Under the pieces are notes generated by a model, which saw only the letters and a list, made by a program, of their open reading frames with translations, ran no database searches and was not told the DNA's origin. Shown here piece after piece: positions 34,152-43,052 of a DNA stretch of 64,000 nt; within the stretch, counting starts at the first letter, position 1; each line of letters starts with the position of its first letter. Origin of the DNA: Marispirochaeta sp. (GTDB taxonomy: Bacteria; Spirochaetota; Spirochaetia; JC444; Marispirochaetaceae); assembly GCF_963668165.1 (NCBI RefSeq), contig NZ_OY764212.1:682001-746000 (forward strand), read 5' to 3'. The translations under genes were made by a program, and so were the position numbers.

Positions 34152-34589
34152 ATGCCAACAATCCAGGAATACCAGAAACAGCGAATGCTGATGAGGAAAA
34201 TCGAGCCCAAACGGGCAGATGTACTTGGTCTGATCCTCGATACCGCCAAGAAAGCGGCTAAGGAACAGAACCGTGAGGCTACGGAAGCCGATTTCACCGC
34301 GGCAGTAAAAAAACAGATCAAGGCCATGGAAAAAACCGTGGAACTGGTAAAAGCCAATAACGGGGACACCAGCAAACAGGAAGCGGAAATTGTCATTATG
34401 CGGGAGTATCTTCCCCCGATGATGGGCGAAGCAGAGCTCAGCGCGGAAATCGACAAATTGCTTGGGGAGCTTCCGAAGGAGGAGCGGATCAAAAAGAACC
34501 AGGGTAAATTGATGGGAAAACTGAAAGCCCTGGGAGATTCTGTCGATATGGGTGTGGCAGCCAAAATCCTTTCCGAAAAGCTAGGCTGA
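34152..34589 (+). CDS. yqeY: GatB/YqeY domain protein
   Basis: A 146-residue YqeY-type protein with the family pattern QRMLMRKIEPKRADVLGLIL, IMREYLPPMMGEAEL and LMGKLKALGDSVDMGVAAKIL. The domain is shared with the tail of the GatB amidotransferase subunit and binds tRNA there; stand-alone versions have no settled role. The ATG at 34152 is preceded by GGAG with 7 nt spacing. The start lies only 24 bp after the end of the interrupted MITE, so any original upstream promoter has been replaced or displaced by IS110. Confidence 0.85.
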   Translation: MPTIQEYQKQRMLMRKIEPKRADVLGLILDTAKKAAKEQNREATEADFTAAVKKQIKAMEKTVELVKANNGDTSKQEAEIVIMREYLPPMMGEAELSAEIDKLLGELPKEERIKKNQGKLMGKLKALGDSVDMGVAAKILSEKLG

Positions 34590-34597
34590 TTCTTTAT

Positions 34598-34654
34598 AAC
34601 ACAGCACATGGGATTGTGTGAAAGAGAAAGGACAGCTTTTTCTGTGTTTTTTTT
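34598..34654 (+). terminator. Possible terminator behind yqeY
   Basis: AACACAG (34598-34604) can pair with CTGTGTT (34642-34648), the latter running into eight T. The enclosed loop is long and holds a second small GTGTG hairpin. Weak but correctly placed 9 bp after the stop codon. Confidence 0.4.
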
Positions 34655-34697
34655 AAATTTCATATTTTAAATTTTATCAACCTGAAGTATAATATAG

Positions 34698-34740
34698 GGG
34701 CACCTCTAAAAACGTGGTATTTTTGTTATTGGAGGGGCCC
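34698..34740 (+). repeat. MITE-like element, copy B, internally deleted
   Basis: Only 43 bp remain: an intact left end, GGGCACCTCTAAAAAC followed by GTGGTATTTTTGTTAT, then directly a right-end remnant GAGGGGCCC. Flanking 4-mers are ATAG and ATAA, a 3 of 4 match to a target duplication. It lies between yqeY and the GntR regulator, where it could carry promoter or terminator signals. The intact left inverted repeat is a potential unoccupied IS110 target. Confidence 0.7.
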
Positions 34741-34774
34741 ATAAACTCATTCAGGAATACAACGGAATTATACA

Positions 34775-35482
34775 ATGAATTCATTAGATCAGAAAATTTT
34801 TCAGAGATTCGAAAAGACCAGCCGTGCCGATACCATATACGAAATAATAAAGGACGGTATTCTGCAGGGGGTTTGGAAACCCGGCGACAAGATTGACGAT
34901 CAGGAACTGGCAAAGAGACTGGGGGTAAGCCGCTTGTCGGTACGTGAAGCCCTGTCCAAGTTTGTGGAAAACCTGATCATCGAAAAGCAGCACTGGAAGG
35001 GTTACCAGGTACGGCAGCTCCAGTGGAAAGAGATAGAGGGGATCATGGAAATTCGGATCGCCCTCGAGACCATAGCTATTGATCATGTTGCCAGAAATAT
35101 TACTCCGGAACTTATTAAAGAACTCGAGGGGACGCTGAACCAGGCCGTCCGTGACATGGAGGCGGAAGACCACACCGCCTTCCGGCTGTCCGACTATGCC
35201 TTTCACGAGATAATCCACCGGGAATGCGGCAATATCTGGATAACCAATATAATCAGCAATATCCGGGTCCTTATCGAGATAATCCGCCGGATCTCCCAGG
35301 AGGAACATTTTCGGAATGTTGCCTGGGCCAGCATCGAAGAACACAGGGCTGTGCTGGACTGTCTTAAAAACCGGGACCCCCAGTGCGCGGTTGAAACCCT
35401 GCGCAGCCATCTGCTTATGTACACGGAACGTGTCAGGGCTGAGTATAAGCATCCTGATTCTTTGCAGAAAACTGACGACTGA
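34775..35482 (+). CDS. GntR-family transcription regulator (FadR/FCD type)
   Basis: A 235-residue regulator with an N-terminal winged HTH (DTIYEIIKDGILQGVWKPGD, then LGVSRLSVREALSKFVE) and a C-terminal FCD helical domain with the metal and ligand residues of EIRIALETIAIDHVARN and the His of FHEIIHRECG. Such regulators usually control sugar-acid or hydroxy-acid breakdown. The genes behind it, an alcohol dehydrogenase and a LarA-like gene, are both broken, so it is probably an orphan. Its 3' end abuts the deletion that removed the start of the dehydrogenase gene. Confidence 0.88.
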   Translation: MNSLDQKIFQRFEKTSRADTIYEIIKDGILQGVWKPGDKIDDQELAKRLGVSRLSVREALSKFVENLIIEKQHWKGYQVRQLQWKEIEGIMEIRIALETIAIDHVARNITPELIKELEGTLNQAVRDMEAEDHTAFRLSDYAFHEIIHRECGNIWITNIISNIRVLIEIIRRISQEEHFRNVAWASIEEHRAVLDCLKNRDPQCAVETLRSHLLMYTERVRAEYKHPDSLQKTDD

Positions 35483-35484
35483 CC

Positions 35485-36336
35485 GTCGGCAAGGGAGTAA
35501 CCCGTTTCAAACCCGGAGACCGGGTGGTCCACGAAATTGTCACCTTTTACTGCGGGGAATGCCCTGCCTGCCTTGAGGGACGTTTCAATATCTGTAATAC
35601 CATTCCCCCCATGCAGGGCCGGGCACATTTTATGACCGGCGGCGGTTTTGCAAAATTCGTCGTCTGGCCGGAACAACAGCTCCATAAACTCCCGGATTCT
35701 GTGAGCAGCAAAGAGGCCGTCCTGATGGAACCCACCGCCGGCAGTATCCACAGCGTTGTTACCCGGATGAGAATAAAAGCAGGAGAATCTGTTGTAATAC
35801 TGGGCCCCGGAGCCCGGGGTATCCTGATGATGCAGGTCTGCAAGGCCATCGGTGCAGGTCCGATTATTATGACCGGTCTTACCCGGGATAAACCCTTCCG
35901 ACTGGCAATGGCCAAAAAGATGGGGGCCGACCGGGTTGTCAATGTGGAAAAAGAAGACATCCGGGAGGCGGTCAGGGAGATGACCGGCGGAATCGGCGTG
36001 GACGCGGTTCTGGAGAATACCGGTTCCGTTGAACCCACTGCAGAATCCCTGGATATCGTGCGCAAAGGCGGAAAGGTTCTCTGGGCAGGAGGAGGAATCC
36101 GCGGCGGCATTGTGGCTCCTGTGGATACCTACAAGATCATCGTTAAGGAGATCGATGTAAAGGGAGAAATATCCCAGATCCCCTACGACTGGAAGTCCGC
36201 GGTCCATCTTGTAGCGGCTGGTAAAATCGATCTTGCTCCTCTGGTTACCCATGAGTTCGGTCTGGAGGACTGGCGCAAGGGATTCGATCTGGCAGCGACC
36301 AGCGCCGAGTGTCTGCGGGTAGCTCTAAAACCCTGA
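35485..36336 (+). pseudogene. Zinc-dependent alcohol dehydrogenase, N-terminally deleted
   Basis: The reading frame resumes at VGKGVTRFKPGDRVVHE, three bases after the gntR stop, with a stop codon in frame immediately upstream. About 60-65 N-terminal residues of a medium-chain dehydrogenase are gone, including the first catalytic zinc Cys and the GHE motif. The structural zinc cysteines (CGECPACLEGRFNIC) and the Rossmann loop (VVILGPGARGILMMQVC) remain. Without the catalytic zinc site it cannot be an active enzyme. Either a deletion joined it to gntR, or the gene was broken before that. Relatives act on sugar alcohols, threonine or galactonate-type substrates. Confidence 0.8.
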
Positions 36337-36361
36337 GGAGCAATGCAGGAGTAATTCTCTC

Positions 36362-37216
36362 ATGACAATCCTTAACACACTGCTTGATTCTGTTCCGGTT
36401 CCCAGGATGGTCCGGGTCAAACAGAACTACGAACGCCCCAGACTCGCCGACCCTGTGGGAAAATTTTGCGCATGTATTCAGGCGGGCTCCGTTCTTAATA
36501 AAATCAGAAAAGGGATGAGCATCGCCGTCGCAGTCGGAAGCCGGGGAATCAGCAACCAGCCGGCTATAGTTAAAGCACTTGTTTCCGAGCTCAAATCCGC
36601 CGGCGCCGAACCCTTTATCGTACCCGCCATGGGTTCCCACGGCGGGGCAGTTGCAGAAGGGCAGAAATCGATACTCGAAGGAATGGGATTTACCGAGGAG
36701 TACCTGGGGATCCCTATCCGGGCAAGCATGGAAACGGTCAATCTTGGAGAAGCGGAACCTGATCTTCCCGTGTACATCGATAAGTACGCATGGGAGGCTG
36801 ACGGCATAGTAATTATCAACCGGATAAAACCCCATGTTGCCTTCCGGGGTCCCTGTGAGAGCGGTCTTGCCAAGATGATTACTATCGGCCTCGGAAAACA
36901 ACGGGGAGCCGAAACCTGCCACAACCTTGGTTTCGGCAGGATGGCGGAACATATTCCCGCAATCGCGTCCGCTATCCTGGCAAAAAAGCAAAATACTCTT
37001 CGCTGTTGCACTGCTGGAGAACGCCTATCACGAAACCTGCAGGGTCGTAGGCCGTTACCACACCCCCTATGTTACCGGAGGCCCCAGCATTACCCGGATC
37101 GGGGTGCTGGATATTACCGAGGTCAGCCACGGGAACAGCCTTCGACAAAGAAGGAAATCTCTTTTAAACGAGAGGGAAAGCAGAATACGCTTGTCGGTGC
37201 CCACGCTTTCCGATAG
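36362..37216 (+). pseudogene. LarA-like (DUF2088) racemase-family gene, frameshifted and shortened
   Basis: Residues 1-208 are a good DUF2088/LarA N-terminal domain, with IAVAVGSRGISNQPAIVKAL and VPAMGSHGGAVAEGQ, the latter carrying the GSHGG motif of the family. Near 36988 the frame shifts: the family sequence continues in the next frame as KILFAVALLENAYHETCRVV, then jumps to GRYHTPYVTGGPSITRI and LDITEVSHGN. About 70 residues between these blocks and the proper C-terminus are missing. It would once have been a nickel-pincer racemase or related hydroxy-acid enzyme. It follows the broken dehydrogenase by 25 bp, so the whole regulator-enzyme operon has decayed. Confidence 0.78.
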
Positions 37217-37230
37217 ACTTCCGCCCGGAT

Positions 37231-37785
37231 ATGAACAATTTTCTTAAGGACATCGGAGTTCTCTACTCCCTTTTTTTCAAGATCGGCCTCTTTTCCATTG
37301 GAGGAGGCTATGTGATGCTTCCCATGCTGCGTGTTGAGCTTGTGGAGAAACGCAAATGGGTCAGTGACCGTGAGCTGCTGGACTACTACGCTATCGGTCA
37401 GGCTACCCCGGGAATCATCGCCGTCAATACCGCAACTTTTGTGGGCTATACCCGGCGTGGTATCCCCGGGGCTCTCGCGGCAACAGCGGGGATGGTGGGG
37501 CCCTCGCTGATTATAATCCTGGCGATTGCCGTCTTTATTCCCATGATGGAGACCATGCCCCTTTTCCAGAAGGCCTTTAAAGGCATACGGGTAGCCGTAG
37601 CGGTCCTGCTGGTTTCCACCCTCGTTACCCTTACAAAAAAGGGTTGGAGGTCCTGGATTGACGCCATGCTGACTGTCGCAGCCTTTGCGGCAGTAGTCTT
37701 TTCCGGGATATCCCCGTTTCCGGTAATCCTGGCAGCCGGGTTGCTGGGGCTTCTTCTGCGCCGCCACAGGAGCAGCCTGCAATGA
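37231..37785 (+). CDS. Chromate transporter family protein, first half
   Basis: A 184-residue CHR-family membrane protein with the signature FKIGLFSIGGGYVMLPML and YAIGQATPGIIAVNTATFVG, and five to six hydrophobic segments. Short CHR proteins work as pairs of half-size subunits, and the second half overlaps it by 4 bp (ATGA). Members export chromate or import sulfate-like oxyanions by proton exchange; in anaerobes the physiological substrate is not settled. The start has a poor Shine-Dalgarno and sits just behind the decayed LarA-like gene. Confidence 0.85.
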   Translation: MNNFLKDIGVLYSLFFKIGLFSIGGGYVMLPMLRVELVEKRKWVSDRELLDYYAIGQATPGIIAVNTATFVGYTRRGIPGALAATAGMVGPSLIIILAIAVFIPMMETMPLFQKAFKGIRVAVAVLLVSTLVTLTKKGWRSWIDAMLTVAAFAAVVFSGISPFPVILAAGLLGLLLRRHRSSLQ

Positions 37786-38321
37786 GTTATCTATCCCTTT
37801 TTATCACCTTTTTTACTATCGGACTCTTTACCATTGGCGGAGGACTGGCAAGTCTGCCTCTGCTGTATGAAGCTGTTGTGGACAGCGGAATGATCAGCCG
37901 TAACCTTTTTGTCGACATGCTGGCCATAAGCCAGTCCACCCCGGGACCCATAGGCATCAACATGTCGACCTTCGCGGGGTATCAGATTTCCGGTATTCCC
38001 GGCGGTTTTGTCGCCACATTGGGAATGGTTACTCCGTCCCTTATAATAATTGTGCTTATCGCCGCCTGGTTTACCAGCTTTTCTTCCCATCCCCTGGTTC
38101 AGGACGTGATGGGCGGTATCCGTCCCGCAGCCCTGGGGCTGATAGCCTCGGCAGCCTGGTTTATCTTTCGGGAGGCCCTCTTTGTTCCCGGTGGAGAATT
38201 AAGGGTGAGTCTGCCCGCCCTGGGCCTGTTTATTGTCCTGGGAACAGCCTATAAGCTGAAACCGGCTACCCCGGCTATCTACATTCTCGCCGGCGGAATC
38301 CTGGGAATTTTCATTTTCTGA
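37782..38321 (+). CDS. Chromate transporter family protein, second half
   Basis: A 179-residue CHR-family protein with TIGLFTIGGGLASLPLLYEA and LAISQSTPGPIGINMSTFAG, the counterpart motifs of the preceding subunit. Five or six membrane helices are evident. It should form a heterodimer with its neighbour in the inner membrane, the two halves being inserted in opposite orientation in studied pairs. The gene is followed after 15 bp by a MITE-like element. Confidence 0.87.
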   Translation: MSYLSLFITFFTIGLFTIGGGLASLPLLYEAVVDSGMISRNLFVDMLAISQSTPGPIGINMSTFAGYQISGIPGGFVATLGMVTPSLIIIVLIAAWFTSFSSHPLVQDVMGGIRPAALGLIASAAWFIFREALFVPGGELRVSLPALGLFIVLGTAYKLKPATPAIYILAGGILGIFIF

Positions 38322-38336
38322 TCTTTTTTTAATGGT

Positions 38337-38493
38337 GGGTAGCTCTACAAACGTGGTATTTTTGTTATAGGCAAGGCGGAGGGATTTTGCAGCACCCGCA
38401 TCCTGCGCCAAATACTATTTTGGTGCAGGAGAGGACTGCGGGAAATCCCGACAACGCTGCATAGGGCAAAAAGAGTAGTTTTTAGAGGTGCCC
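38337..38493 (+). repeat. MITE-like element, copy C, uninterrupted 157 bp
   Basis: The only copy here without an insertion or deletion. The left end has drifted (GGGTAGCTCTACAAAC) while the right end is the intact inverted form ending TTTTTAGAGGTGCCC. Flanks are TGGT on both sides, a perfect 4-bp target duplication. Almost the whole element folds as an imperfect hairpin. It occupies the 405-bp gap between the chromate transporter genes and the helicase gene; in the remaining 233 bp to the helicase start I see no gene, only the helicase leader. Confidence 0.85.
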
Positions 38494-38726
38494 TGGTATT
38501 GATTATTCCAGGCTTTCAGTGTAGAGTTCCTGCGGACATTCCCCATTGGGGGAAGAGTTAAAAACGAATCTTAGCAGCACTTCCCGCTCCGGCAGGACCG
38601 GAGCTTCAATCCTGGGTACATGGGTATAAGTTCTTAGCCTCATGCTTATTGCTTTCGATTGTGTGTTAGGAATCGTTAGAAATACCGTCCGCGAAAATTT
38701 TTCCCGGACGACGCATAGGCGGAAAC

Positions 38727-40361
38727 ATGACAGAATTCTCATCCCTCGGATTATCCGAAGAGCTCCTTAAGGGGAGTACCAAGCTCGGATTTACCATCCC
38801 GACCCCCATTCAGGCCAAAGCAATCCCTGAGCTCCTGGCCTCGGACAAAGACTTTGTTGTACTGGCAGGTACCGGCACCGGCAAGACGGCGGCCTTTGGC
38901 CTGCCTCTGCTGCAGAAGCTCGACCCCGGTCATAACGGCACCCAGGCCCTGATATTAAGCCCCACCAGGGAGCTCTGCTGCCAGATTACCGAAGATCTGA
39001 AGCGTTTCTCGGTCTTTCTCAAGGACGTTTCCATAGTGCCGGTTTACGGCGGGGCCAGCATGGGTCTCCAGATACGGGACCTTAAAAAGCGTCCCCGTAT
39101 AATCGTGGCCACCCCGGGACGTCTTATCGATCACCTGGAACGGGGCAATATAGATCTCAGCGGAATCCGGACCCTGGTCCTTGATGAGGCTGACGAGATG
39201 CTCTCCATGGGCTTTCGGGATGAGCTGGAATCAATACTGGCCCTGACCCCCGGAGACAAGCAGACCTGCCTTTTTTCGGCCACCATGCCGAAGGACATTC
39301 GCGCTATTGTTCAGAACTTTCTTGATAATCCACGGGAGATTTCCTCCCTCAAGAGCGAAGAAGATTCCAGCACCGTTGAACATCACTATCTTATGGTAAA
39401 CCACCGTGACCGCTTTGAAGCCCTGCGGCGTTTTATTGCAAAGCAGCAGAACTTTTACGGCATTGTCTTCTGCCGTACCAAGGACCAGACCAGAGAAATC
39501 GCCGTAAAACTGGCAGAAGACGGACTTTCCGCCGACGCTATCCACGGCGACCTTTCCCAGATGCAGCGGGACTACGTTATGCAGCGCTTCCGTAAAGGCG
39601 CGGTCAGCATTCTGGTAGCCACCGATGTTGCCGCCCGGGGCATCGATGTGGACAGTCTGACCCATGTAGTGCATTACGAGCTCCCCCATGACGCCGAGTC
39701 CTATGTCCACCGCTCAGGGCGCACCGGACGGGCAGGCAGAGAGGGTATGTCCCTCGCCATAGCGACTCCCGCGGACCGCCACAAACTGCGCTCTCTGGAC
39801 CGGCGGATCAAAAGCGGAGTAAGCCGGATAGAGGTTCCCACAGGGAACGAAATTCTGCAGCACAGGATCGATACCTTTGTGGAAGAACTGGAAAACGCAG
39901 AGGAACTGCCAAAAACGTCGGTATCCTGCATGAAAGGTGCAATTGAACGGCTCCGCAGTCTGTCTCAGGAGGAGCTAATTGAAAAGATTCTCCACACCCG
40001 CTTCAAAGAGCAGATTGAATACTTCAGCAAAAAGCAGGACATCAGTGCTGCAACCCAAAGCCAGGGTCCCCGTGACCGGAAAGGCGGATTCCGGGATCAG
40101 GCCCCCAGAAAACGGGGGCCCCGGGGCCGGAACGAAGTCGATTACGTTAAGGTTAAGTTTTCTATGGGAAGCCAGGAAGGTATAACAAAATCGGAGATTA
40201 TCGGTCTTGCAAACCGGGCCATGAAGGGAATGCGCTTTCCCATCGGAGAGGTGCGGCTCAAAAGGAACAGCGCCACCATAGAAGTCCCCAGGGACATCTC
40301 ACTGGAACTCGCCCGCCGCATAGAGGGCAAGGTAATCCGGGAAAATCGTCAGACCGCGTAA
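38727..40361 (+). CDS. DEAD-box ATP-dependent RNA helicase with DbpA-like RNA-binding tail
   Basis: A 544-residue helicase with the complete motif set: Q motif FTIPTPIQAKAIPELL, motif I AGTGTGKTAAFGLP, Ia PTRELC, II DEADEM, III SAT, then TDVAARGIDVDSLTHVVHYE and HRSGRTGRAGREG. After a basic linker (PRKRGPRGRN) comes a C-terminal DbpA/CsdA-type RRM-like domain of about 75 residues. It likely helps in ribosome assembly or mRNA unwinding in the cold. A Shine-Dalgarno AGGCGGA precedes the ATG. It is monocistronic and closed by a strong terminator. Confidence 0.92.
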   Translation: MTEFSSLGLSEELLKGSTKLGFTIPTPIQAKAIPELLASDKDFVVLAGTGTGKTAAFGLPLLQKLDPGHNGTQALILSPTRELCCQITEDLKRFSVFLKDVSIVPVYGGASMGLQIRDLKKRPRIIVATPGRLIDHLERGNIDLSGIRTLVLDEADEMLSMGFRDELESILALTPGDKQTCLFSATMPKDIRAIVQNFLDNPREISSLKSEEDSSTVEHHYLMVNHRDRFEALRRFIAKQQNFYGIVFCRTKDQTREIAVKLAEDGLSADAIHGDLSQMQRDYVMQRFRKGAVSILVATDVAARGIDVDSLTHVVHYELPHDAESYVHRSGRTGRAGREGMSLAIATPADRHKLRSLDRRIKSGVSRIEVPTGNEILQHRIDTFVEELENAEELPKTSVSCMKGAIERLRSLSQEELIEKILHTRFKEQIEYFSKKQDISAATQSQGPRDRKGGFRDQAPRKRGPRGRNEVDYVKVKFSMGSQEGITKSEIIGLANRAMKGMRFPIGEVRLKRNSATIEVPRDISLELARRIEGKVIRENRQTA

Positions 40362-40379
40362 GGGTCCTTTTGAATCACA

Positions 40380-40405
40380 GGCGGGCTCCTGCCCGCCATT
40401 TTTTT
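40380..40405. terminator. Rho-independent terminator between helicase and plsC genes
   Basis: GGCGGGC-TCCT-GCCCGCC followed by ATTTTTTT on the plus strand, 18 bp after the helicase stop. It serves the helicase gene and lies at the converging 3' end of the acyltransferase gene, so it may also stop readthrough from that side. Confidence 0.85.
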
Positions 40406-41069
40406 AATCAAGCATTACTATCAGGTCTTCGCCGATCTCATCCATACGTGAATAGTCCCCCCTCAGTTCCTGTGGAAGCAGCATGGCCAGCTGCTTCATC
40501 ATCTGGTCGGTCAGGAGCCTGCGGCTCTCCTTGTTTACTCGTTCCGGAGCCGCCAGCTTGAAGGGAGTTCCGACCTTGAAACGAATCTCAGTACGTTTAA
40601 AACGCCTCAGGTTCTTCCAGAGATTCTGACTGCCGTAGTGGGCAACCGGCAGAATCGGTGCGTCGTTCTGCACCGCCAGGGTAACGACTCCCGGGTTCCC
40701 CTTCTGCAGATGTCCGTCCCGGGAACGGGTACCCTCGGGTGCAAGCCCGATAATGGCCCCTTCGGCGAGAAGTTCTCCCACCTTACGAAAAGCTGCTGAT
40801 GGCGGTGCTCCGCGCTTCAGGGGAATACCACCCCAGCGGCGGACAATTCCCTTGACTATCGGGACCCTGGAAATCTCTACCTTCATGACCCCAAAAATCC
40901 TCCTGGGCCGCATAAAAAGATAAAACAGCGGGGCTTCCAGAAAATTTATATGATTAAAAATCATCAGAAGCGGACCCGCCCGGGGGACCTTATCCAGTTC
41001 CTTCGCGTCGATACGGCAGACAGCGCGGATAAGCAGATAGACAAACGAGTCAAACAAACGTCCCAGCAT
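40404..41069 (-). CDS. plsC: 1-acyl-sn-glycerol-3-phosphate acyltransferase family protein
   Basis: A 221-residue PlsC-family acyltransferase. The catalytic box reads NHINFLEAP, that is H-x4-E instead of the common H-x4-D. The glycerophosphate-binding motif II is near GGIPLKRG, and motif III is LAPEGTRSRDG. It should acylate lysophosphatidic acid at the inner membrane surface. The gene stands alone, divergent from the AOR gene. The Glu variant occurs in a subgroup of PlsC relatives, so its substrate may differ from that of the main enzyme. Confidence 0.85.
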   Translation of the reverse strand: MLGRLFDSFVYLLIRAVCRIDAKELDKVPRAGPLLMIFNHINFLEAPLFYLFMRPRRIFGVMKVEISRVPIVKGIVRRWGGIPLKRGAPPSAAFRKVGELLAEGAIIGLAPEGTRSRDGHLQKGNPGVVTLAVQNDAPILPVAHYGSQNLWKNLRRFKRTEIRFKVGTPFKLAAPERVNKESRRLLTDQMMKQLAMLLPQELRGDYSRMDEIGEDLIVMLD

Positions 41070-41153
41070 AGTATTCTTCCCTCTCCGATCCTTGACAAGC
41101 TATGATTGCAGCCTGAGAATATAAGCATATCACAAATATGTTGTCGAGGATGT

Positions 41154-43052
41154 ATGAAAGTAAGCGGTGCAGCGGGAAAGTATCTTTTTGTTGATCTTAC
41201 AGCCGGAACATGGAAGGAATACCCCATACAAAAAAAGAACCAGCGGCTCTATCTGGGCGGTAAAGGCCTTGCAATCAAGATCTATTACGACCTTTTGCGT
41301 GACAGGCTGAACAGTATAGATCCCCTGGGAGCGGAGAATCTTCTGATATTCTCCACCGGAGTACTCCTGGGAACAAAAGCCCCCTGTTCGGCCCGTTTCG
41401 AAGTGCTGACAAAATCTCCACTGACGAATCTGCTGGTGGGATCCTCCTGCGGCGGACCCTTCGGCGAGGCCCTGCGCACCGCCGGCTGGGACGGCCTGAT
41501 TCTCAGCGGAAAAAGCAGGGATCTTCTGCTGCTGAGAGTAAGCAGCGAGGGGGTCAGTTTTGAATCCGCCGCCGGGCTTGCAGGCCTTGGCACCGAAGCG
41601 AGCGAAGAAAAACTGAAGCTTGATAAAAAAGAGGCCGCCGTAACTATTGGACCTGCGGGAGAGAACCTGGTACGCTACGCGAATATCCGGTCAGGTCACC
41701 GTTTTGCCGGCCGCGGCGGTGTCGGCGCGGTTATGGGAGCCAAAAAGCTTAAGGCAGTAGTTGTCCAGGGATGGTCCTGCACCATTGAAGCGGTCGATCC
41801 CGAGGGCTTCCGCCGAATCTCTGATAAGGCACGTAAAATGATCCAGCGCAATCCCATGTCCAAAGCCTATAAATCCTATGGAACCGCCGCCAACGTGCGT
41901 TTTGGCATGAAGGCAGGCTTTTCTCCGGTACGCAACTTCCGGGACCGCTATCATCCTGATACAAAAAAGACCTCCGGCGAATCCATGGCAGAACGCTATT
42001 CACCCCGTTCCTCCACCTGCCGGCACTGCGTAATCCTCTGCGGACACAAGGGAGAGTATCCCGACGGTAAAACCCGGCAGATTCCCGAGTACGAGACGGT
42101 GGGAATGTTCGGCAGCAATATCGCGAACTATGATCCCGACCTCATCGGGCTCTGGAACGAGCAGATGAACGACCTCGGTATGGACACCATCTCCGCGGGA
42201 GGGACCATTGCCTGGGCCATGGAGGCCGCTGAAAAAGGACTCCGCCCCAGCTCGCTGCGCTTCGGCGATATCGATGGAATATCGGAAATGATCCGGGACA
42301 TCACTTTTCGTCACGGTGAGGGGTATGAGCTGGCGGAAGGTACCCGGATACTGAGTGAGAAATACGGCGGCAGAGAGTTCGCCATCCAGGTCAAAGGGCT
42401 GGAGTGCGCCGCCTACGATCCCCGGGCCGCCTGGGGGCAGGGACTCTCCTACGCGGTCTACAACAAAGGCGGCTGCCATCTTGGCTCCTACCTGGTAGGC
42501 CTTGAACAGATATTAAAATACATGCCTCCCCACACAACCCTGGGAAAAGCTTCCTGGGCAGTATTTTGTGAAAACCTTTACGCCGCGATAAACTCCCTTC
42601 AGATATGCCAGTTTACCAGTTTTGGAATTCTTACCGAGCCTCCCATACCTCACTACGTACCACGCTGGCTCTTGAGAGTATTTACCATACTCAGTCCGAA
42701 GATATCCCAGCAGCTGATGGACTGGACAGCTTTAAACAGGATGTTCAGCACCGTTACCGGCATCAAGCTGGGCAAGAATGATTTTCTCCGTGCAGGAGAG
42801 CGCATAACCAAACTTGAGCGCTGGGTTAATCTGTGCATGTCCGAAACCGCCGCGGATGATACCCTGCCCGCCCGTTTTACCGAAGAGAAGCAGACCCGTT
42901 TCCCCGGTAAGAATACGGTAGTTCCAATTCAGACTATGGTAAAGAAATACTACCGACTCCGAAAATACTCCTCCGCTGGTACCCCGCGGCGGGAGGATCT
43001 GGAGCGGCTTATGGAGGAAGCGCCATGCCCCGCCCCCTTCGAATCCGTCTGA
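41154..43052 (+). CDS. Aldehyde:ferredoxin oxidoreductase family protein (tungsten/molybdopterin)
   Basis: A 632-residue AOR-family protein. The N-terminal domain has YLFVDLTAGTWKEYPI and GPAGENLVRYANIRSGHRFA, which bind the bis-pterin metal. The cluster ligands are Cys289-x2-Cys292-x3-Cys296 in CRHCVILCGH, with a distal Cys in NKGGCHLGSY. It would oxidise an aldehyde to an acid, or reduce the acid, with ferredoxin in the cytoplasm. The ATG at 41154 has GAGGA just upstream. It overlaps the next gene by 28 bp, and an iron alcohol dehydrogenase follows, so the operon could link acid, aldehyde and alcohol. Confidence 0.88.
   Translation: MKVSGAAGKYLFVDLTAGTWKEYPIQKKNQRLYLGGKGLAIKIYYDLLRDRLNSIDPLGAENLLIFSTGVLLGTKAPCSARFEVLTKSPLTNLLVGSSCGGPFGEALRTAGWDGLILSGKSRDLLLLRVSSEGVSFESAAGLAGLGTEASEEKLKLDKKEAAVTIGPAGENLVRYANIRSGHRFAGRGGVGAVMGAKKLKAVVVQGWSCTIEAVDPEGFRRISDKARKMIQRNPMSKAYKSYGTAANVRFGMKAGFSPVRNFRDRYHPDTKKTSGESMAERYSPRSSTCRHCVILCGHKGEYPDGKTRQIPEYETVGMFGSNIANYDPDLIGLWNEQMNDLGMDTISAGGTIAWAMEAAEKGLRPSSLRFGDIDGISEMIRDITFRHGEGYELAEGTRILSEKYGGREFAIQVKGLECAAYDPRAAWGQGLSYAVYNKGGCHLGSYLVGLEQILKYMPPHTTLGKASWAVFCENLYAAINSLQICQFTSFGILTEPPIPHYVPRWLLRVFTILSPKISQQLMDWTALNRMFSTVTGIKLGKNDFLRAGERITKLERWVNLCMSETAADDTLPARFTEEKQTRFPGKNTVVPIQTMVKKYYRLRKYSSAGTPRREDLERLMEEAPCPAPFESV

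Noticed and set aside
34598..34654. A riboswitch behind yqeY
   Set aside because: The fold is a simple long hairpin ending in T residues; no conserved aptamer pattern is visible.
38503..38742. A 79-codon open frame before the helicase gene
   Set aside because: It overlaps the helicase start and MITE-proximal DNA, lacks a ribosome-binding site and resembles no family.
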